A stretch of DNA of 64,000 nucleotides from Symsagittifera roscoffensis (GCF_963678635.1 NC_087062.1:64947253-65011252); one strand, 5' to 3'. Shown: positions 12,839 through 24,694, counted from the stretch's first letter. Made by a program: numbers and translations. The notes: generated by a model not told the origin, from the letters alone.

Positions 12839-13570
12839 AGATTATGAACGAAGAGAACAAGTGAAGACGTGAGCAAAGAAGAGAAGAAAAGGAGAAAAAA
12901 CTTGATTGTCTTTGTGTGTTAAAACTTGAACCAATCAACCAAGTTTTGATTATTGAACTTGTTAAACTTTTTGTTTTGATCTACTTTGGTCAGACCAAAC
13001 TACAGTGTTGCAATTGCTAAAATTGTTGAAATTGTTGATTTTAGTTATGACTATTTATGTATGTATATATAGAACATAGGTGAGTATATTTACCTATTTA
13101 AACACGATTGAAGTTTTTAACCTGTGTAAGACACAATTTCACTGTGTTGCGACATGGTAAGTTCGAGTAAACTCGCTCGAGAAGGGTGGGTAACTCAATA
13201 ACTTTCCTAGCCACAGAGTTTCTTAGTTTTAATATTGAAAGGACTGCATAAATAACTGATTATACTTGGTGAGTAATGTTAAGTTAACTTTAACGGGTGC
13301 GTGGCCGTGCCACGTCCCACTTTTTAATCACAAAGAGCGAAAAGAAGTTTTATGGCAAGACGACGTAAGTGGTCAGAAAAGAAATTTTATCTAGGACACT
13401 CCTCATGGTGCAAATTTTGTGAAAATGTTGAAAGGCAGTGAGATGTAGTATGATGCCATTTGTGAACACGTAGTGAGTTGAGGTGGAGCAGATAAATTTC
13501 ATTTTCTTATGCGATTTGTAAGATTGATTACAGAAAACTGGAACACTACTTGACGATAACCCGGTGTTAT
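12839..13570 (+). other. Element A 3' untranslated region
   Basis: No ORF is seen. The segment from about 13100 to 13270 resembles the B 3' UTR around 59880-60060 (shared stretches include a run ending CTTAGTTTTAATATT). This confirms that both belong to the same family and that this is element sequence, not host DNA. Confidence 0.7.
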
Positions 13571-13610
13571 GCGATCAATAGGGACATTGATGGGGACTGT
13601 CCGGGGAGTA
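13571..13610 (+). promoter_or_regulatory. Element A 3' polypurine tract with upstream hairpin
   Basis: A stem ATCAAT/ATTGAT (13574-13579 with 13586-13591) encloses loop AGGGAC. It is followed by TGTCCGGGGAGTA (13598-13610) directly against the LTR start TGTGCC at 13611. A purine tract abutting the 3' LTR is where plus-strand DNA synthesis starts in LTR retroelements. The stem differs in sequence from the internal copy at 2116 but still pairs. Confidence 0.8.
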
Positions 13611-14298
13611 TGTGCCATTCTGCCAGATTGACACAGCGCAACCTTCTGGCGACACGAGAGAAAACAAATAAAGGCCTTATTAACGAAAAAGTATTGCGAA
13701 GGAGGGTAGGAATATTCTAGAAATTTTAATTTTAAAATTTCGATTGAAAAGTGAATGTTTTTGAGAAATACAAAAAGACGGCCATTTTGACGAAAAACGA
13801 CGAAAAAGCAGAACAACGCCAAATAGTGTGAAAAAAACGGTCGCACAAGAGACGAAAAACACGAAGCCTCTTATCGTGGCAACAAAGCACGATAAGACCC
13901 TTATCAGCGGATATTAGTGGAGAAGGAAGCTTCAGTGGGGAAGGAATATACCACGGAACCCTCCCGGGACACAAATTGGAAGAGATAAGAGCGTTATCGC
14001 AGGAATATTACGGGAGCGGAGGCTTGGTCCCCCAGAGACTGTTTTATGTGAAGGGACTGTATAAAACTGACTGTATAGCTACTTGGATGTCGTGAAACTT
14101 TAAATTAACACCGATATAGTTTGATATTTTAGAATATGAGTAGTTAGAAAGAGGAAAGGGTCAATCCATCTCCAATGGATTTAATATAGAACTGTCACAC
14201 AAAAACATGTTAAAATAGGTTGTTCGAGCCGTGTTTTTAATGACAATCACGTAGTCTGAGGATCCGAGACTCAGCTATGTGGTTGTGTTCGCATGTAA
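13611..14298 (+). repeat. Element A 3' LTR, first part (interrupted by element B)
   Basis: It starts TGTGCCATTC directly after the polypurine tract and contains a TATAAAA at 14060-14066. It is cut after GCATGTAA at 14298, where element B begins. Its continuation (61313-61509) ends in GGGCGAATGTTACA, the LTR terminus shared with B and C. Joined length is about 885 bp, in line with the 915-931 bp LTRs of the sister elements. The bases TAA at 14296-14298 are repeated at 61310-61312 as the target duplication of B. Confidence 0.88.
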
Positions 14299-15221
14299 TG
14301 TGACATTCGACCAGAATGGCCAAAATGCAATCTCTGCAGAATTCGAATTTTTAGCAGCGAGCCTTCCGGATTGGTGGTTATTACGAACTAAGAACGTTAT
14401 TGGAACGATTGGCCAAACGGTGAGGGCTAGAATTTTCTGGTATTTTAAAATTTCAAAAATTCGAATTATGACGTCATATTTCTGAGAAACGTCAGAAACG
14501 GCCACTTTGACTGAAACGAAAAAGAAAAGAGAACAACATTAGCTGCGCTAGCAACAACAACAAAATTGAGATCGGAAAACAACAACGAGTTACAGAGTAA
14601 CAAAAGAACACTCCGAGTTGCAACTATTGTGCTGCTACAATAGTTGCAAGGCCGTTGCGAACAACGGTGAAGGGTGAGAGACGGCCTTCCGGATTAAGAG
14701 AAAATCAGGATTAGCGAGCTTGATCCAGCGGATTCATCAATCCGGAAGGGTAAAGGAACTGAAACTTTTATCCTGTTGCATGAACTTTTAGCTTCCTGTC
14801 ATGTCCTGACTTGAATTTAATTAATATCTGGATTCATTTTGATAGGGATGAGAAGCTAGGAGTTGGGGGAAAGGGTTGATCCATCTTCGATGGAGATGAT
14901 GATTTTTATCTACTGAACAAAAACAATAGTAATATAATAAATAGTAGTAGCCCTGTTTTTAGGAGTGACCTCGTGGTCTGAGGATACTGAGACCCAGCCA
15001 TGAGCTCACTATTTCTGCATGTAATCTAGTTAATTTGAGTGTTTTGACCGAAGCCGAAGGCAGTAACGTTTTTGTCGACCCGATGTTAGAAAAGACCACC
15101 GAAAAGTACTGGCTTGGTAGAGACGGTGAAAAGCATGCAAAGCTCTGTTTAGACGTTAGCCAGTCGTCTTAGGAGTTAGTTTTGTTTTCCGTCGATATGT
15201 ATCTTCCGGGCGAATGTTACA
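14299..15221 (+). repeat. Element B 5' LTR (923 bp)
   Basis: It starts TGTGACATTC and ends CGAATGTTACA, and pairs with the 931-bp copy at 60379-61309. It contains an inverted repeat CCTTCCGGATT / AATCCGGAAGGG (about 14690-14750) and a possible poly(A) signal AATAAA at 14936-14941. The end sequences match those of the A and C LTRs, although the interiors differ. Confidence 0.93.
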
Positions 15222-15233
15222 TGTATGTTTTTA

Positions 15234-15250
15234 TGGCGCTCCTGGGTGTT
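15234..15250 (+). promoter_or_regulatory. Element B primer binding site
   Basis: TGGCGCTCCTGGGTGTT lies 12 nt after the LTR end and starts with the TGG expected to pair with a tRNA CCA end. Exactly the same 17 nt lie at the same distance from the C 5' LTR (58593-58609), although the surrounding leaders differ. I did not assign the tRNA. Confidence 0.75.
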
Positions 15251-18192
15251 ATTCTTTTTTAACATCATGACCGGCAGAACCGTTAACGAGCACTCCGCGC
15301 CGAGCGGATGCTCACATTAACGCCCTTAATAGGCCTAAACCGCCGGGGCGGAAGGGTAGTTCGGAACGCGGAAGCCTTCCGGATTACCGTGAATAGTTTT
15401 TTAACCTAGTTAAGACCGAAAATTCACGAACCAGGAAGGGTGGGGGGAATCGCGAACCCCTCATCCCCTGAGTGGTTTGTGACCAAAAACACTTAAAGAT
15501 ATAAATAAAACCAAAATAAAGTAGTATAGTACCCAAGAAAAACAAAAAACATAAAAAATTGCCGAAAAAACCAAAAACAGTAAAAAGGTAAAAATCCAGT
15601 AGAAATCATCCCCCCAGACAAGATGTGATCCGACCCCCCCGTTTGTTGTTGATAGATATATTGTTGTTACAGGCATTTATATCAGTCAGGATTGTTACGA
15701 TCAGTTTTGTAGCCCGTTTGTGAGGCTTGTACTGTAGGGTTATTTGAGCATTTAAGCATGTTAATGATAAATTGCGCTCAATCCGGAAGGGTCAGCTGAT
15801 TTGCGCTCAATTCGGAAGGGTCTTGGGAGAAGACTGATCCGGCAAGCAGTACAAGGAGCAACAAGAAGAGGCTCAACGACGACAACAATCGACTGTTGGG
15901 CATCGTTAACAAGTTTTGTAGCCCTTTTGGTACAAAAATTAAGATAGTAATCTGTGGGGGGCTCGACAGTGCTGCACTGTAGTGACCCTTCACCGAACTG
16001 CGAATATCCGAGTTAAGCACCTTAATTCGGATACTAAACAAACCCAGAGGGGTATAGTATTACTAATATTATTACTTATATAGCCTATATTAATAGTATT
16101 ATATCGTTTTTCAGTGAAAAACAACGAAAACAGACCGGTTTTTAGGGTCAAAATAGCGATATTTTGATCCCCCCACAAGTCGCGATTTTTGAGATATCGA
16201 TATTTTTTCAAACGGAAAAAAGCGCTAAGTTAGTGTGTTACATCGTAACTGCACTACCACAATAGATAGAACCGGTTAAGTTTAGTTCGGAAGTGGTTGG
16301 AACTATTTTGGAACCAAAAACCGAATTTTCGTGATTTTTGAGAAAACGAAACACTATAAATTTAGAAAATTTTTTGAAATTTTTGAGTTACAACAGTAAA
16401 AATAGTTGTTCGGACAACGTCCACTAGTGAATCTACAAGTTTTAAAACCCGCTACCCGAAAGCCTTCCGGGTTCCAGAGAAATCGAACTTAACGTGTTTG
16501 ATTTGGTGGATTCATCAATCCGGAGGGGTACAGGTAGCATAGTTTTTCGCAAAATTTTTCAGCAAAAGCGTTTTAGATCGGGTCTTTTGCATTGAACTAG
16601 AAGAGTATAGGCCTTCTGAGCTCGGATCAATAATTTTTAAGTCGAAAGGACCTGATTTGCGGAAAAAGTTAGGCGGAACCTATAAGAGAGAAAATTTTTT
16701 TTGAGTTTAGAAAAAAGACGTTTTGGTTAATAACTTTGGAACTACTGGGCATATCGAGTTGATCTTGGTACCAATAGATTAGAAATTAGCTGAGCTTACT
16801 GATAGGGACAAAAGTTTTTCGGAAAAGGAAGCGTAAAAATTTTTTGAGATTGTTTTTAGCAAATTCCTCAATTTGGAAGGGTACACCCTTCACGTTTTAT
16901 AAATTTCTTCTAGAAAAGCCCTTATACCCCTACTAAAAGGTGATAGCGGTTGAATAAAGTAACTTTAGGCTGTTCTAGACAAAAAGGGAAGGCTAAAGGC
17001 ACAGCAAAACCTTAATCGAGCCGAAGTTAGGCGAGCGATAAGACCCTTCACCGTCAGTGTGAATTGTCAAATAAGAGGCTTAACTTCAATCCGGAAGGGT
17101 CTAGGAAAGTAGCACATACCCTTCCTAGTTAATTGAAAGAGCAAAATTGCATCGGAGAACGTATCCGGAGGGGTATAGGTTGAAAGAAGGTAAACTCCGA
17201 AAAGCTACTTTTACAAAACCGGAGTGCTCCCAATCCGGAGGGGTCAAAGATTTTTCAAGTTAGGAGGGGTCCGATTCCGGAGGGGTCTTATAGTTGCTAA
17301 TTCGGAGGGGTCCAAATCCGGAGGGGTCTTATATTAACCAACTCAGAGGGGTCCCAATCCGGAAGGGTCTAGATTTTGTTAGTCCGGAAGGGTCCTATTT
17401 GTGCCAACCCGGAGGGGTATTATTTTATTAAAGGACTTAGGTAGACGAAAGAAAGACTAAAAAGTGAGAGGTATTAGGTTATTAGCACACAGGCTAGCTA
17501 TCAGTGACTGCAATAAGCCTTTCAATAAGAACCAGACTAATACAAAACAGGTCCGAACTCGGATATTCGCGACACTAAGTCTAAATTAAAAAGAGCGTGA
17601 TTCATTGGTGTGGATTGAAACATAATACGTTTTTGGGAAAAGTGACTGCCCTGAGGATTTTAGTAGGTCTAGCTCAGGCAGTCCGAAGGCAGATAGGTAA
17701 CACAGTACTCGGTGGGTGCAATAGACGCCCACTTGAGAAAATTACTGCCGTCAAAGTTTTGTCTGTTTGGTGCAGCACCGAGCAGGGAAAGCTTTTTCTT
17801 TAAAAGACAGGTTCGACTATTGTACTGCGACCGACTAAGAGTACAAGTCACATACGTTTTTTTAAATATACATTCATATTGTGTCAATATATATTTTTTG
17901 TTTTTGATTTTAAATCAACGTAAACTGTGCTTGATTGGGTAGTGAATACACTATCTTTTAAATTGACTGATAACATCATATTGTGCTAATTTCCAAATCT
18001 TTGGACCGATAATCCGTTAGTGTGAATAAATTCTATACAAACTGTACTCTAATAACATACAGGGATTCTTGGTCACTATTTAATAGAATCTTGTGGAATT
18101 TATTGTGTTGTGTCATTATTATTGTTAATAAAACTATAAGGTCTCTAGCAATCGAGTTAAGTGTATAGGCATTAGAAAGTGACAAATAGAGA
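15251..18192 (+). other. Element B leader with repeated purine-rich motif
   Basis: This is 2.9 kb without a supported ORF between the primer site and gag. It carries many copies of a motif close to TCCGGAGGGGTC or TCCGGAAGGGT. They are densest at 17085-17420 (about ten copies), with scattered ones near 15783, 15813, 16500 and 16870. Several are partnered with an upstream CCTTCCGG that could form long hairpins (for example near 15372 and 16468). The motif is similar to the GTCCGGGGAGT polypurine tract of the family. Packaging, primer or regulatory roles are all possible. Confidence 0.6.
17085..17425 (+). repeat. Cluster of TCCGGAGGGGTC-like repeats in element B leader
   Basis: About ten copies of an 11-12 bp motif (TCCGG, A, then GGGGT or AGGGT, then usually C) are separated by unrelated AT-rich spacers of about 10-60 bp. 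Because the spacers are not conserved, this is not a simple tandem repeat. It looks like an array of separate sites. Confidence 0.7.
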
Positions 18193-21078
18193 ATGAGTCT
18201 AGACAAGTCAAGGATACCAAAACGAGGCAATAGCTCTAGGAAATTCATACCTGAAAAGCAAAGAAAAACGATGACTGATCCTTTTGTGGATTGGATCAAG
18301 CGATCCCGGTCTGATAAAAAGGGGACGGTTTCAGGCAGAATGGTTGAAACGAGAAGTCAGAAGACCTCAGAAGAGCAAAGAGAACTGTTAGAAGTGGAGG
18401 TCAATACAGACCATACCATGAATGACAACCAGGAAGTAAATGGACTGGAAGGGAGAGGCAGAAGGCTGGCGAGTGAATCTACCCCGGTAGAACAAGGCCA
18501 TGATTTTGCCACTTCCACCGGGACATTGGATCGAGAAGAGATGTCGGAACTGTCCGACATCTCAACTGAAGTAGCGGCGACTAGAAGATCTCCGACAGAC
18601 AACACTATGATGGCAGGCGGAACTGGGAAACAAACAACGTCATCATCGTTCTCAGAAAGAATGAAGAACACCTTCGGAAACATCTTTCCATTCAGCATGG
18701 GAGGAGGAGCAGGAAACGACGGTGGGTCCCAGGAGGAAGAGGATGAAGAGGAGCAAGGGGACTTTGGATCTCAAGTCAGCCTCAATAGTTCGATCCAGGA
18801 GAGTGAGGCACACGTCGGAAGAGAGACTGGAACCAAGGACAAATTTGGTGTAGTGACAACGATAAGCAAAGAGGCGAACACACCGGGCCAGTCAAAAGAC
18901 TTCGCGATTAGGACAAGTTCGGAGCCACAACCTGGAGAGAGTAGAACCAGAGGGCTCGGCAACGCGTTAATTGATCCTGAAATAAATAATGAAAAGACGT
19001 TGAAGCAGAGAGTCAAGGCCCGGATCTCGACAAGCACGAAGTTACCTGAGACCGACAGGGTTACACCACCACTAGTGACGCCACTCGTGGAAAACGGGGC
19101 AGCACTAGAGGAAGCCTTAAACAACATAGTGGACAGTTTAGGAGAACAAAACGAGCAAATGTCAATAAGGATGAGTGAACTAGAAAGAGCAGTTCACATT
19201 GAAAGAGAAAGTCTGCGGGAAGAAATAAACCGCAACAGAAAAGAAGTTGGCAGGAGCGAAAAACGCTTGAAAGAAAGAACGGACGAACATATGACGAGGA
19301 ACTTGTCGCGAATGACAAGAGAGGCGGAACAGAGGGAGTTACGCTTAAGAGCCGACATGGAGAAGTTAAGAATTCAGCAAGAGCAGTCTCTTGGGACTCT
19401 TGACACAAAGATAGATGCGATGATGGAGAGGCGAACTCAGGCTATCGTGGATAGGTTGGAAGGGCTACTAAGCAGCAAGAGTGGACCAAAAGAAGGAGAG
19501 CCGAACTCGGGAGGTCCCAGCAGGGAACCGAGGGTGAACTTCAATGAACATCAAAGGAGGAAGACGTATGGATCCACTGGAGGCAGGGGCAGTTCATCAG
19601 GCTATGCCACAAGGGGTAATGGAACATGGGGCCCGAACAGTAGAGCAAGTTCAACGGGGAACAGACAAACCTCTAACGAACGACCAACGCAAGGCACACA
19701 TGCGACTGGGAGAAATGATTCCGGCAACAGGGGGCATGCAAGCCCGAGGAGGAGTTATGTGAGCCAAGTGGGAAGCGCTCACGGTGATTCGGATTGCAGG
19801 GATGCACCGCACACAGAGCCTTCGACGAGGTGTGAGGACACTCAAGCGGGACACTCAAGGGATGCTACGGCAATGGCCACAGCATTTGAACCCCTGAACA
19901 GGTCTTTGGAGACATTCCTGACGCGGTTATCTAGAACCAATGAACGCAGTGAGAAGTCCAGAAGAGTCTTTAAGAAGCCAAGATGCTACAAAGACGAATC
20001 TGATGGCTGTATTGATACCTGGATAGAGGTAATGAAGCTGCATTTCGAGGAAGAGGACTTATCGGAGAGACAGGAATGCAGCGCGCTCAGCAGCAACTTA
20101 GAAGGGACAGCCCTGAACTGTGTCATGGCCAAGAAGCAATATCAACGTGACACTGCTGAAAAAATCTTCGAAATTTTGTTAAACCGTTTCGGATCAGGGG
20201 TGCAGGGGCACCAGGCGATGATGCGCTTTGAGAAACGGAGGCAACGAGAAGATGAAACCATAGACAAGTTTCTCGATGATTTGGAAATGCTGAGAAGACG
20301 CAGCCAACCGGATGAGTCAAACCGAAGGATGAACCTGGCCGTAGCCTCAAAATTCATCGATGGTGTGAAAAATGATGAACTTCGTACGATGCTAGCAACG
20401 CATTACACACCACTATCAACTAATGCGCCAACACCGGAGGAGTTGAGGCTCAAATCAAAGGAGTATCTTTTGTTGAAACCTCCTTCGAGATCTGGATATT
20501 ACAAGAACAATTATGGCAATTTTAACAACGGACCAGCAAACCAAGGGAACAATTGGTACAAACCGAGGGATGATATGGACAAGAGACGCTCTTGTGCTAA
20601 TTGCAGTTCAACAGACCATCATGTGTCAGCATGCCCAGCTTACAAACAAGGCATGAAAGCAATAAGCTTTAGCCTCGAGGACGAAGATGCGTCAGAGTTG
20701 GACCATGAGGATTTCATGAGAGGAGTAATTGCGAAATTCGGCCCGAGATGTTTCTTTTGCAAATTGGAAGGTCATTTTAAATCAGATTGTCCGCAATTCT
20801 GGGATGCAGTGGCAGACATCAAGCATCCAAGACATGAAGAAGCTTTGTCAGGAGTGAAAGCCAGCAAGGCTCGACTTTTGAGTGAAGCGGAGGCACGCAG
20901 AAAGGATAAACCTGAAGAGCTGGCGGCAAAGAAGATGCAAGCGGTAACAGAGAAGGTACGTGAGCCGGAACCAGCAACTGCGGCTGATGACTTCAAGATT
21001 GATTATAAGGCAGCCGCAAGGGATGCTCTGAATAGAGTACAGCAGGAATTGGTGACCAAAGAGATCGACAAAAAGTGA
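18193..21078 (+). CDS. gag: Element B gag polyprotein (961 aa)
   Basis: This is the structural protein that would form the retrotransposon particle and bind its RNA. The N-terminal 320 residues are polar and likely disordered. Residues about 320-420 are highly charged with a heptad-like pattern (coiled coil). Residues about 600-760 resemble the retrotransposon capsid family (CIDTWIEVMKLHF, then FEKRRQREDETIDKFL). Two CCHC zinc knuckles of pattern C-x2-C-x4-H-x4-C lie at about 801-814 and 853-866. The ATG at 18193 is the first in a long open frame. The gag stop (TGA, 21076) overlaps the protease frame, which lies in the -1 frame and is open from 21036. The frame is intact, unlike pol and X of the same element. 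C has a homologous but shorter gag (799 aa). Confidence 0.9.
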   Translation: MSLDKSRIPKRGNSSRKFIPEKQRKTMTDPFVDWIKRSRSDKKGTVSGRMVETRSQKTSEEQRELLEVEVNTDHTMNDNQEVNGLEGRGRRLASESTPVEQGHDFATSTGTLDREEMSELSDISTEVAATRRSPTDNTMMAGGTGKQTTSSSFSERMKNTFGNIFPFSMGGGAGNDGGSQEEEDEEEQGDFGSQVSLNSSIQESEAHVGRETGTKDKFGVVTTISKEANTPGQSKDFAIRTSSEPQPGESRTRGLGNALIDPEINNEKTLKQRVKARISTSTKLPETDRVTPPLVTPLVENGAALEEALNNIVDSLGEQNEQMSIRMSELERAVHIERESLREEINRNRKEVGRSEKRLKERTDEHMTRNLSRMTREAEQRELRLRADMEKLRIQQEQSLGTLDTKIDAMMERRTQAIVDRLEGLLSSKSGPKEGEPNSGGPSREPRVNFNEHQRRKTYGSTGGRGSSSGYATRGNGTWGPNSRASSTGNRQTSNERPTQGTHATGRNDSGNRGHASPRRSYVSQVGSAHGDSDCRDAPHTEPSTRCEDTQAGHSRDATAMATAFEPLNRSLETFLTRLSRTNERSEKSRRVFKKPRCYKDESDGCIDTWIEVMKLHFEEEDLSERQECSALSSNLEGTALNCVMAKKQYQRDTAEKIFEILLNRFGSGVQGHQAMMRFEKRRQREDETIDKFLDDLEMLRRRSQPDESNRRMNLAVASKFIDGVKNDELRTMLATHYTPLSTNAPTPEELRLKSKEYLLLKPPSRSGYYKNNYGNFNNGPANQGNNWYKPRDDMDKRRSCANCSSTDHHVSACPAYKQGMKAISFSLEDEDASELDHEDFMRGVIAKFGPRCFFCKLEGHFKSDCPQFWDAVADIKHPRHEEALSGVKASKARLLSEAEARRKDKPEELAAKKMQAVTEKVREPEPATAADDFKIDYKAAARDALNRVQQELVTKEIDKK

Positions 21079-24000
21079 AACTTGAACTGGAAAATGAGAA
21101 GCTTCAGGAGCAACTGAATACCTTCGAAGCAACGGAGTTCAAAGAGACGAAAGCACCAAGCAGTTTAGACATGAAACTTAAAGTGATCTCCGGTAAGAGG
21201 TTCGGCATGGTGCCGCAAGGAAATAAGATACAGTCGATAATCTCAGTGGCTGGACACCAGGTAATAAGAAATCTGAGTGAACCATCCGAGTTCACTTTAA
21301 TTCATTTGGACACATATGCAGGTTATCTGAGGCAGGTGGAGCCACGCACCGAGTCGAGAGCTGTGCGAGCACTACTAACGACGGGTGGCCCTCGCATGAA
21401 GAAACTTCATGGACGCTACCTGGAAGTCTATGGGCCGTATCAAATAATGCTGAACGTGGATGGAATCAGTATCTACACTAGGACTTATGTAACAACAGAT
21501 GATGACCAAATGGGGCAGATCTATTTGGGAGAAGAGGAACTCAAGGTCCGCAGGATAGGCCATGACGCCATGATGGAACAAGACGCAGTACACATTGGGT
21601 ATGAAGCAGATGTGACAGCACATCTGCTCGATACCAACGGAACAAAAATCGGAGTCACAGGGCTTCTGGACACAGGAGCGGTAGTGAGTGTGATGCCGAT
21701 AAAAACTTGGGAAAGAATGGGCTTCACGCGGGAAGATCTAATTCCAACGAATCTCCGACTGGCCGCAGCCAATCGAGGAGCCATCTACGTAGCCGGAAGA
21801 ACACCGATAACGGTCCTTCACATGGGAGGACGAGATCTTTGGATGAGCTTCCTGGTGGTAGAGAATCTGGACGACGCCGACCAATTCATCTTGGGCAGAG
21901 ACTTTGTCAGGAATTTTGACGTGATGATTGACTTGAACAACGGTCTAATACGGATTAGAAACCCGGACCGAAAGTATGTTAAGAGACCAATTAATAGGAT
22001 AATAACAGACGAAAATAAGGTACCAGTTTTTTTGGATAGAAAAGTATAATTACAACCAGGACAAGCTGTAGTAGCAATTTTTAGAATGAGAAATTTAAAT
22101 TCGTTAAGTGATAGTAAACAGGTTTGCTTAGTACCGAATCCAAATAGTCAGAGTTCGGTGATTTTAGGCCGGAGCTTCTCGGTAACGCGAAACGGACTGT
22201 GTGTCAGTGTGTTGTTGAACACACTGGACACCACGGTTTCAATCCAGCGTGGAAAGAAGCTTGGCTACGCTTTGCCGATGAGGACCGACTATGAGGAGAC
22301 ACAAAACTTGAAGAAATATAGTGTGAAAGACTGTCCTTATCATGCCAATAAAGATAAAATTTTAAAGAGGATTAATGAATTAAAATCTATTCATAAATTG
22401 TTTTCAATGAAATCCGAAACGGACGACGGGTTATCAAGCTGCTCGAATTTTCCGGAATGCCCCTCGTCATATGAATTAGAATCTGACAAACCGGTTTTGC
22501 CAGAGATAGAACATTTAAAAGGGAAAATAGGTGAGGGAGATTTCGAAAAATTGCGGGACCTCCTAAATCGGAACGCCGATTTATTTTCAAAACATAAGGC
22601 GGACATCGGTTGCTGTAATTTCGTCGAACACGAAATCGAACTAGAAGAGGGCGCCGTTCCCCATAGGGAAGGCGCAAGGCGAATGACGCCACATAAATCG
22701 GAAGCGTGCCGAGCGGAAATAGAAATGTTGCTTGAATACGACATGATAGAACCCTCGAAATCGCCATGGGCTTGCGGAGTAGTAATGGCGAAAAAGAAAG
22801 GGGGCAGCTTAGATTTTGTTGCGACTTTCGTTACTTGAACGCGGTAACGATAAAAGATGCGTACCCGATACCGCGAATAGTTGAGAGCCTATCTAAACTT
22901 GGTGATGCCAAGTTCTTCACCACATTGGACTTAGGTTCTGCCTTCTGGCAGGTCCCTCTGCGAAGGAAGGACAGAGAGAAAACAGGATTCGCGTGCGAAA
23001 TGGGATTGTACCAGTGGAAGAGGATGCCCTTCGGCTTGTGCAATGCAACGGCCACTTTTCAAAGACTGATGGCTCAGGCGTTGACGAGAGTGACCAAGAA
23101 GTACGGGAATCTCGTGATGTGTTACGTGGATGACGTAGTCATAGCGACACCGACCCTGGAAGACCACATTGATAGGCTCGATGAGGTCTTTGGATGCATG
23201 AAAAGAGCAGGATTAAAGTGCAAACCATCGAAATGTGAAATCCTTAGGGATTCGATAAAGTACCTAGGGAGGATGGTGGATAGGCATGGCGTGAGGCCGG
23301 ACCCGGAAGCAGTGGAAGCAGTGTTGACATGGAAAGCTCCCAGAACGGACACACAGCTCATGAGCTTCCTAGGGTTTGCCAATTACTACCGAGAATTCAT
23401 TAAAGGATATGCGGACAAGTAGTATCCGACGCAGAAGCTGATGCGCAACAAAGGGAAGAAGTTCGAATGGAACGATGAGGCACAAGTTGCTTTCGAGAAC
23501 ATAAAACGGGAACTGTGCGAAGCGCCAGTGCTGGGCATGCCTACAGAAAAGGGCATGTATGTTCTCGACCCAGACGCATCGGTGGTGGCCATCTCAGGAA
23601 TCTTGCATCAAGAGCAAGAATGGAACGGAAGAACAGTTCTCCGTCCCATTGCATACGGCAGCAAAGTCTTGAGTGACACAGAGATGAAATATGGCGCACC
23701 AAAAGCAGAATTGTTTGCAGTAGTCACCTTCGTGGAGAAGTACCGTGCATACTTGGGGAGCGATCCCTTCAAGTTACGCGTGGACAACAGAGCGTTATCC
23801 TGGTTGAAAACCTACTCGATGGATCAGAGTTATATTGGTAGATGGATAGTAAGATTAGATGGCTACCATATGATAATCGAACATAGGATGCGTGATAAAC
23901 ACCAGAATGCTGACAGCCTCAGCAAGAAAACTGAGTTCTATGAAAGATTGGAGCAGAAGCAGGCCAATCAGGCGGAAGTAAAGGAGGGAATCTCGTTTCT

Positions 24001-24550
24001 GGACAAAGAAACTTATGAAGCGCTTCCCTTAACGAGATGGTTGGATAAGTCTGGACATCCAATTCCAGGGCACCCTGAGTTACCTGTAGAGAAAGCAGCC
24101 GAGATAAAGATCCTGTCCAAGGAGGATCCGGTCCCCTTGGATTTGTTGCTGCGCTCGAACCTGGTCCAGCAAAAACTCTCTCGCATGAATATAAACAGCC
24201 TCTCATTATTGGATAAAACGGTGCAAGTCACACCACAAGTGATGCGGATGCTGGGTGGATTGTTAGAAAGAGAAGTGACCAGAGATGACCCCGAGTGGAC
24301 AGCATCAGTGGCATCGCTAACAGTTAGTGAGAAGGTGAAGATCATGCCATCCAGACGACAGCACGAAGAGAACGAGAGGGATTGTAGGACAATAGTTCAG
24401 CAACTAGTATCCTCAATACCCCAAGAGATTTTAACCAGTACTTCTTACGGACAAAAAGAACAGGGGAGCAGCAAGCGAAAGAAAACCGTCACCTTTTTGG
24501 ACCGGGATAAAGAGGGTGAAGTTGTAGAACAAAATCTGCTGCAAGACTAT

Positions 24551-24694
24551 TTGTCCGGGGAGAAGGATGAGGAGAAGAACCAGCGATCACAAGATCAGCA
24601 CCCGGGACAAGAAAATTTGTCCGGGGAGTCTGAGATAGACGAGAAAATTCTTTATGAGAAACAGGACCTAGAGAACAAGGTTTTGTCCGGGGAG
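24551..24694 (+). repeat. Three TTGTCCGGGGAG repeats phased at 66 nt in pol
   Basis: Identical 12-mers start at 24551, 24617 and 24683, exactly 66 nt apart, in the linker between RNase H and integrase. They encode LSGE each time, while the intervening codons differ. Element C has two related copies in the same linker (50250-50261 and 50304-50313, reverse strand). The same string in the internal tract at 27171 is read in another frame, so the conservation is not only for the peptide. Confidence 0.8.

Larger units (their letters stand above)
1..14298 (+). mobile_element. Element A: oldest giant Ty3/gypsy-type LTR retrotransposon, 5'-truncated by window
   Basis: The window opens inside pol of this element, which continues through integrase, the macro-like domain, gene X, a 3' UTR, a polypurine tract and the 3' LTR. 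The LTR is broken at 14298 by element B and its last 197 bp lie at 61313-61509. Every coding region carries stops and frameshifts compared with elements B and C, so A is a dead copy and the oldest of the three. Its gag, protease, RT and 5' LTR must lie to the left of base 1. Confidence 0.93.
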
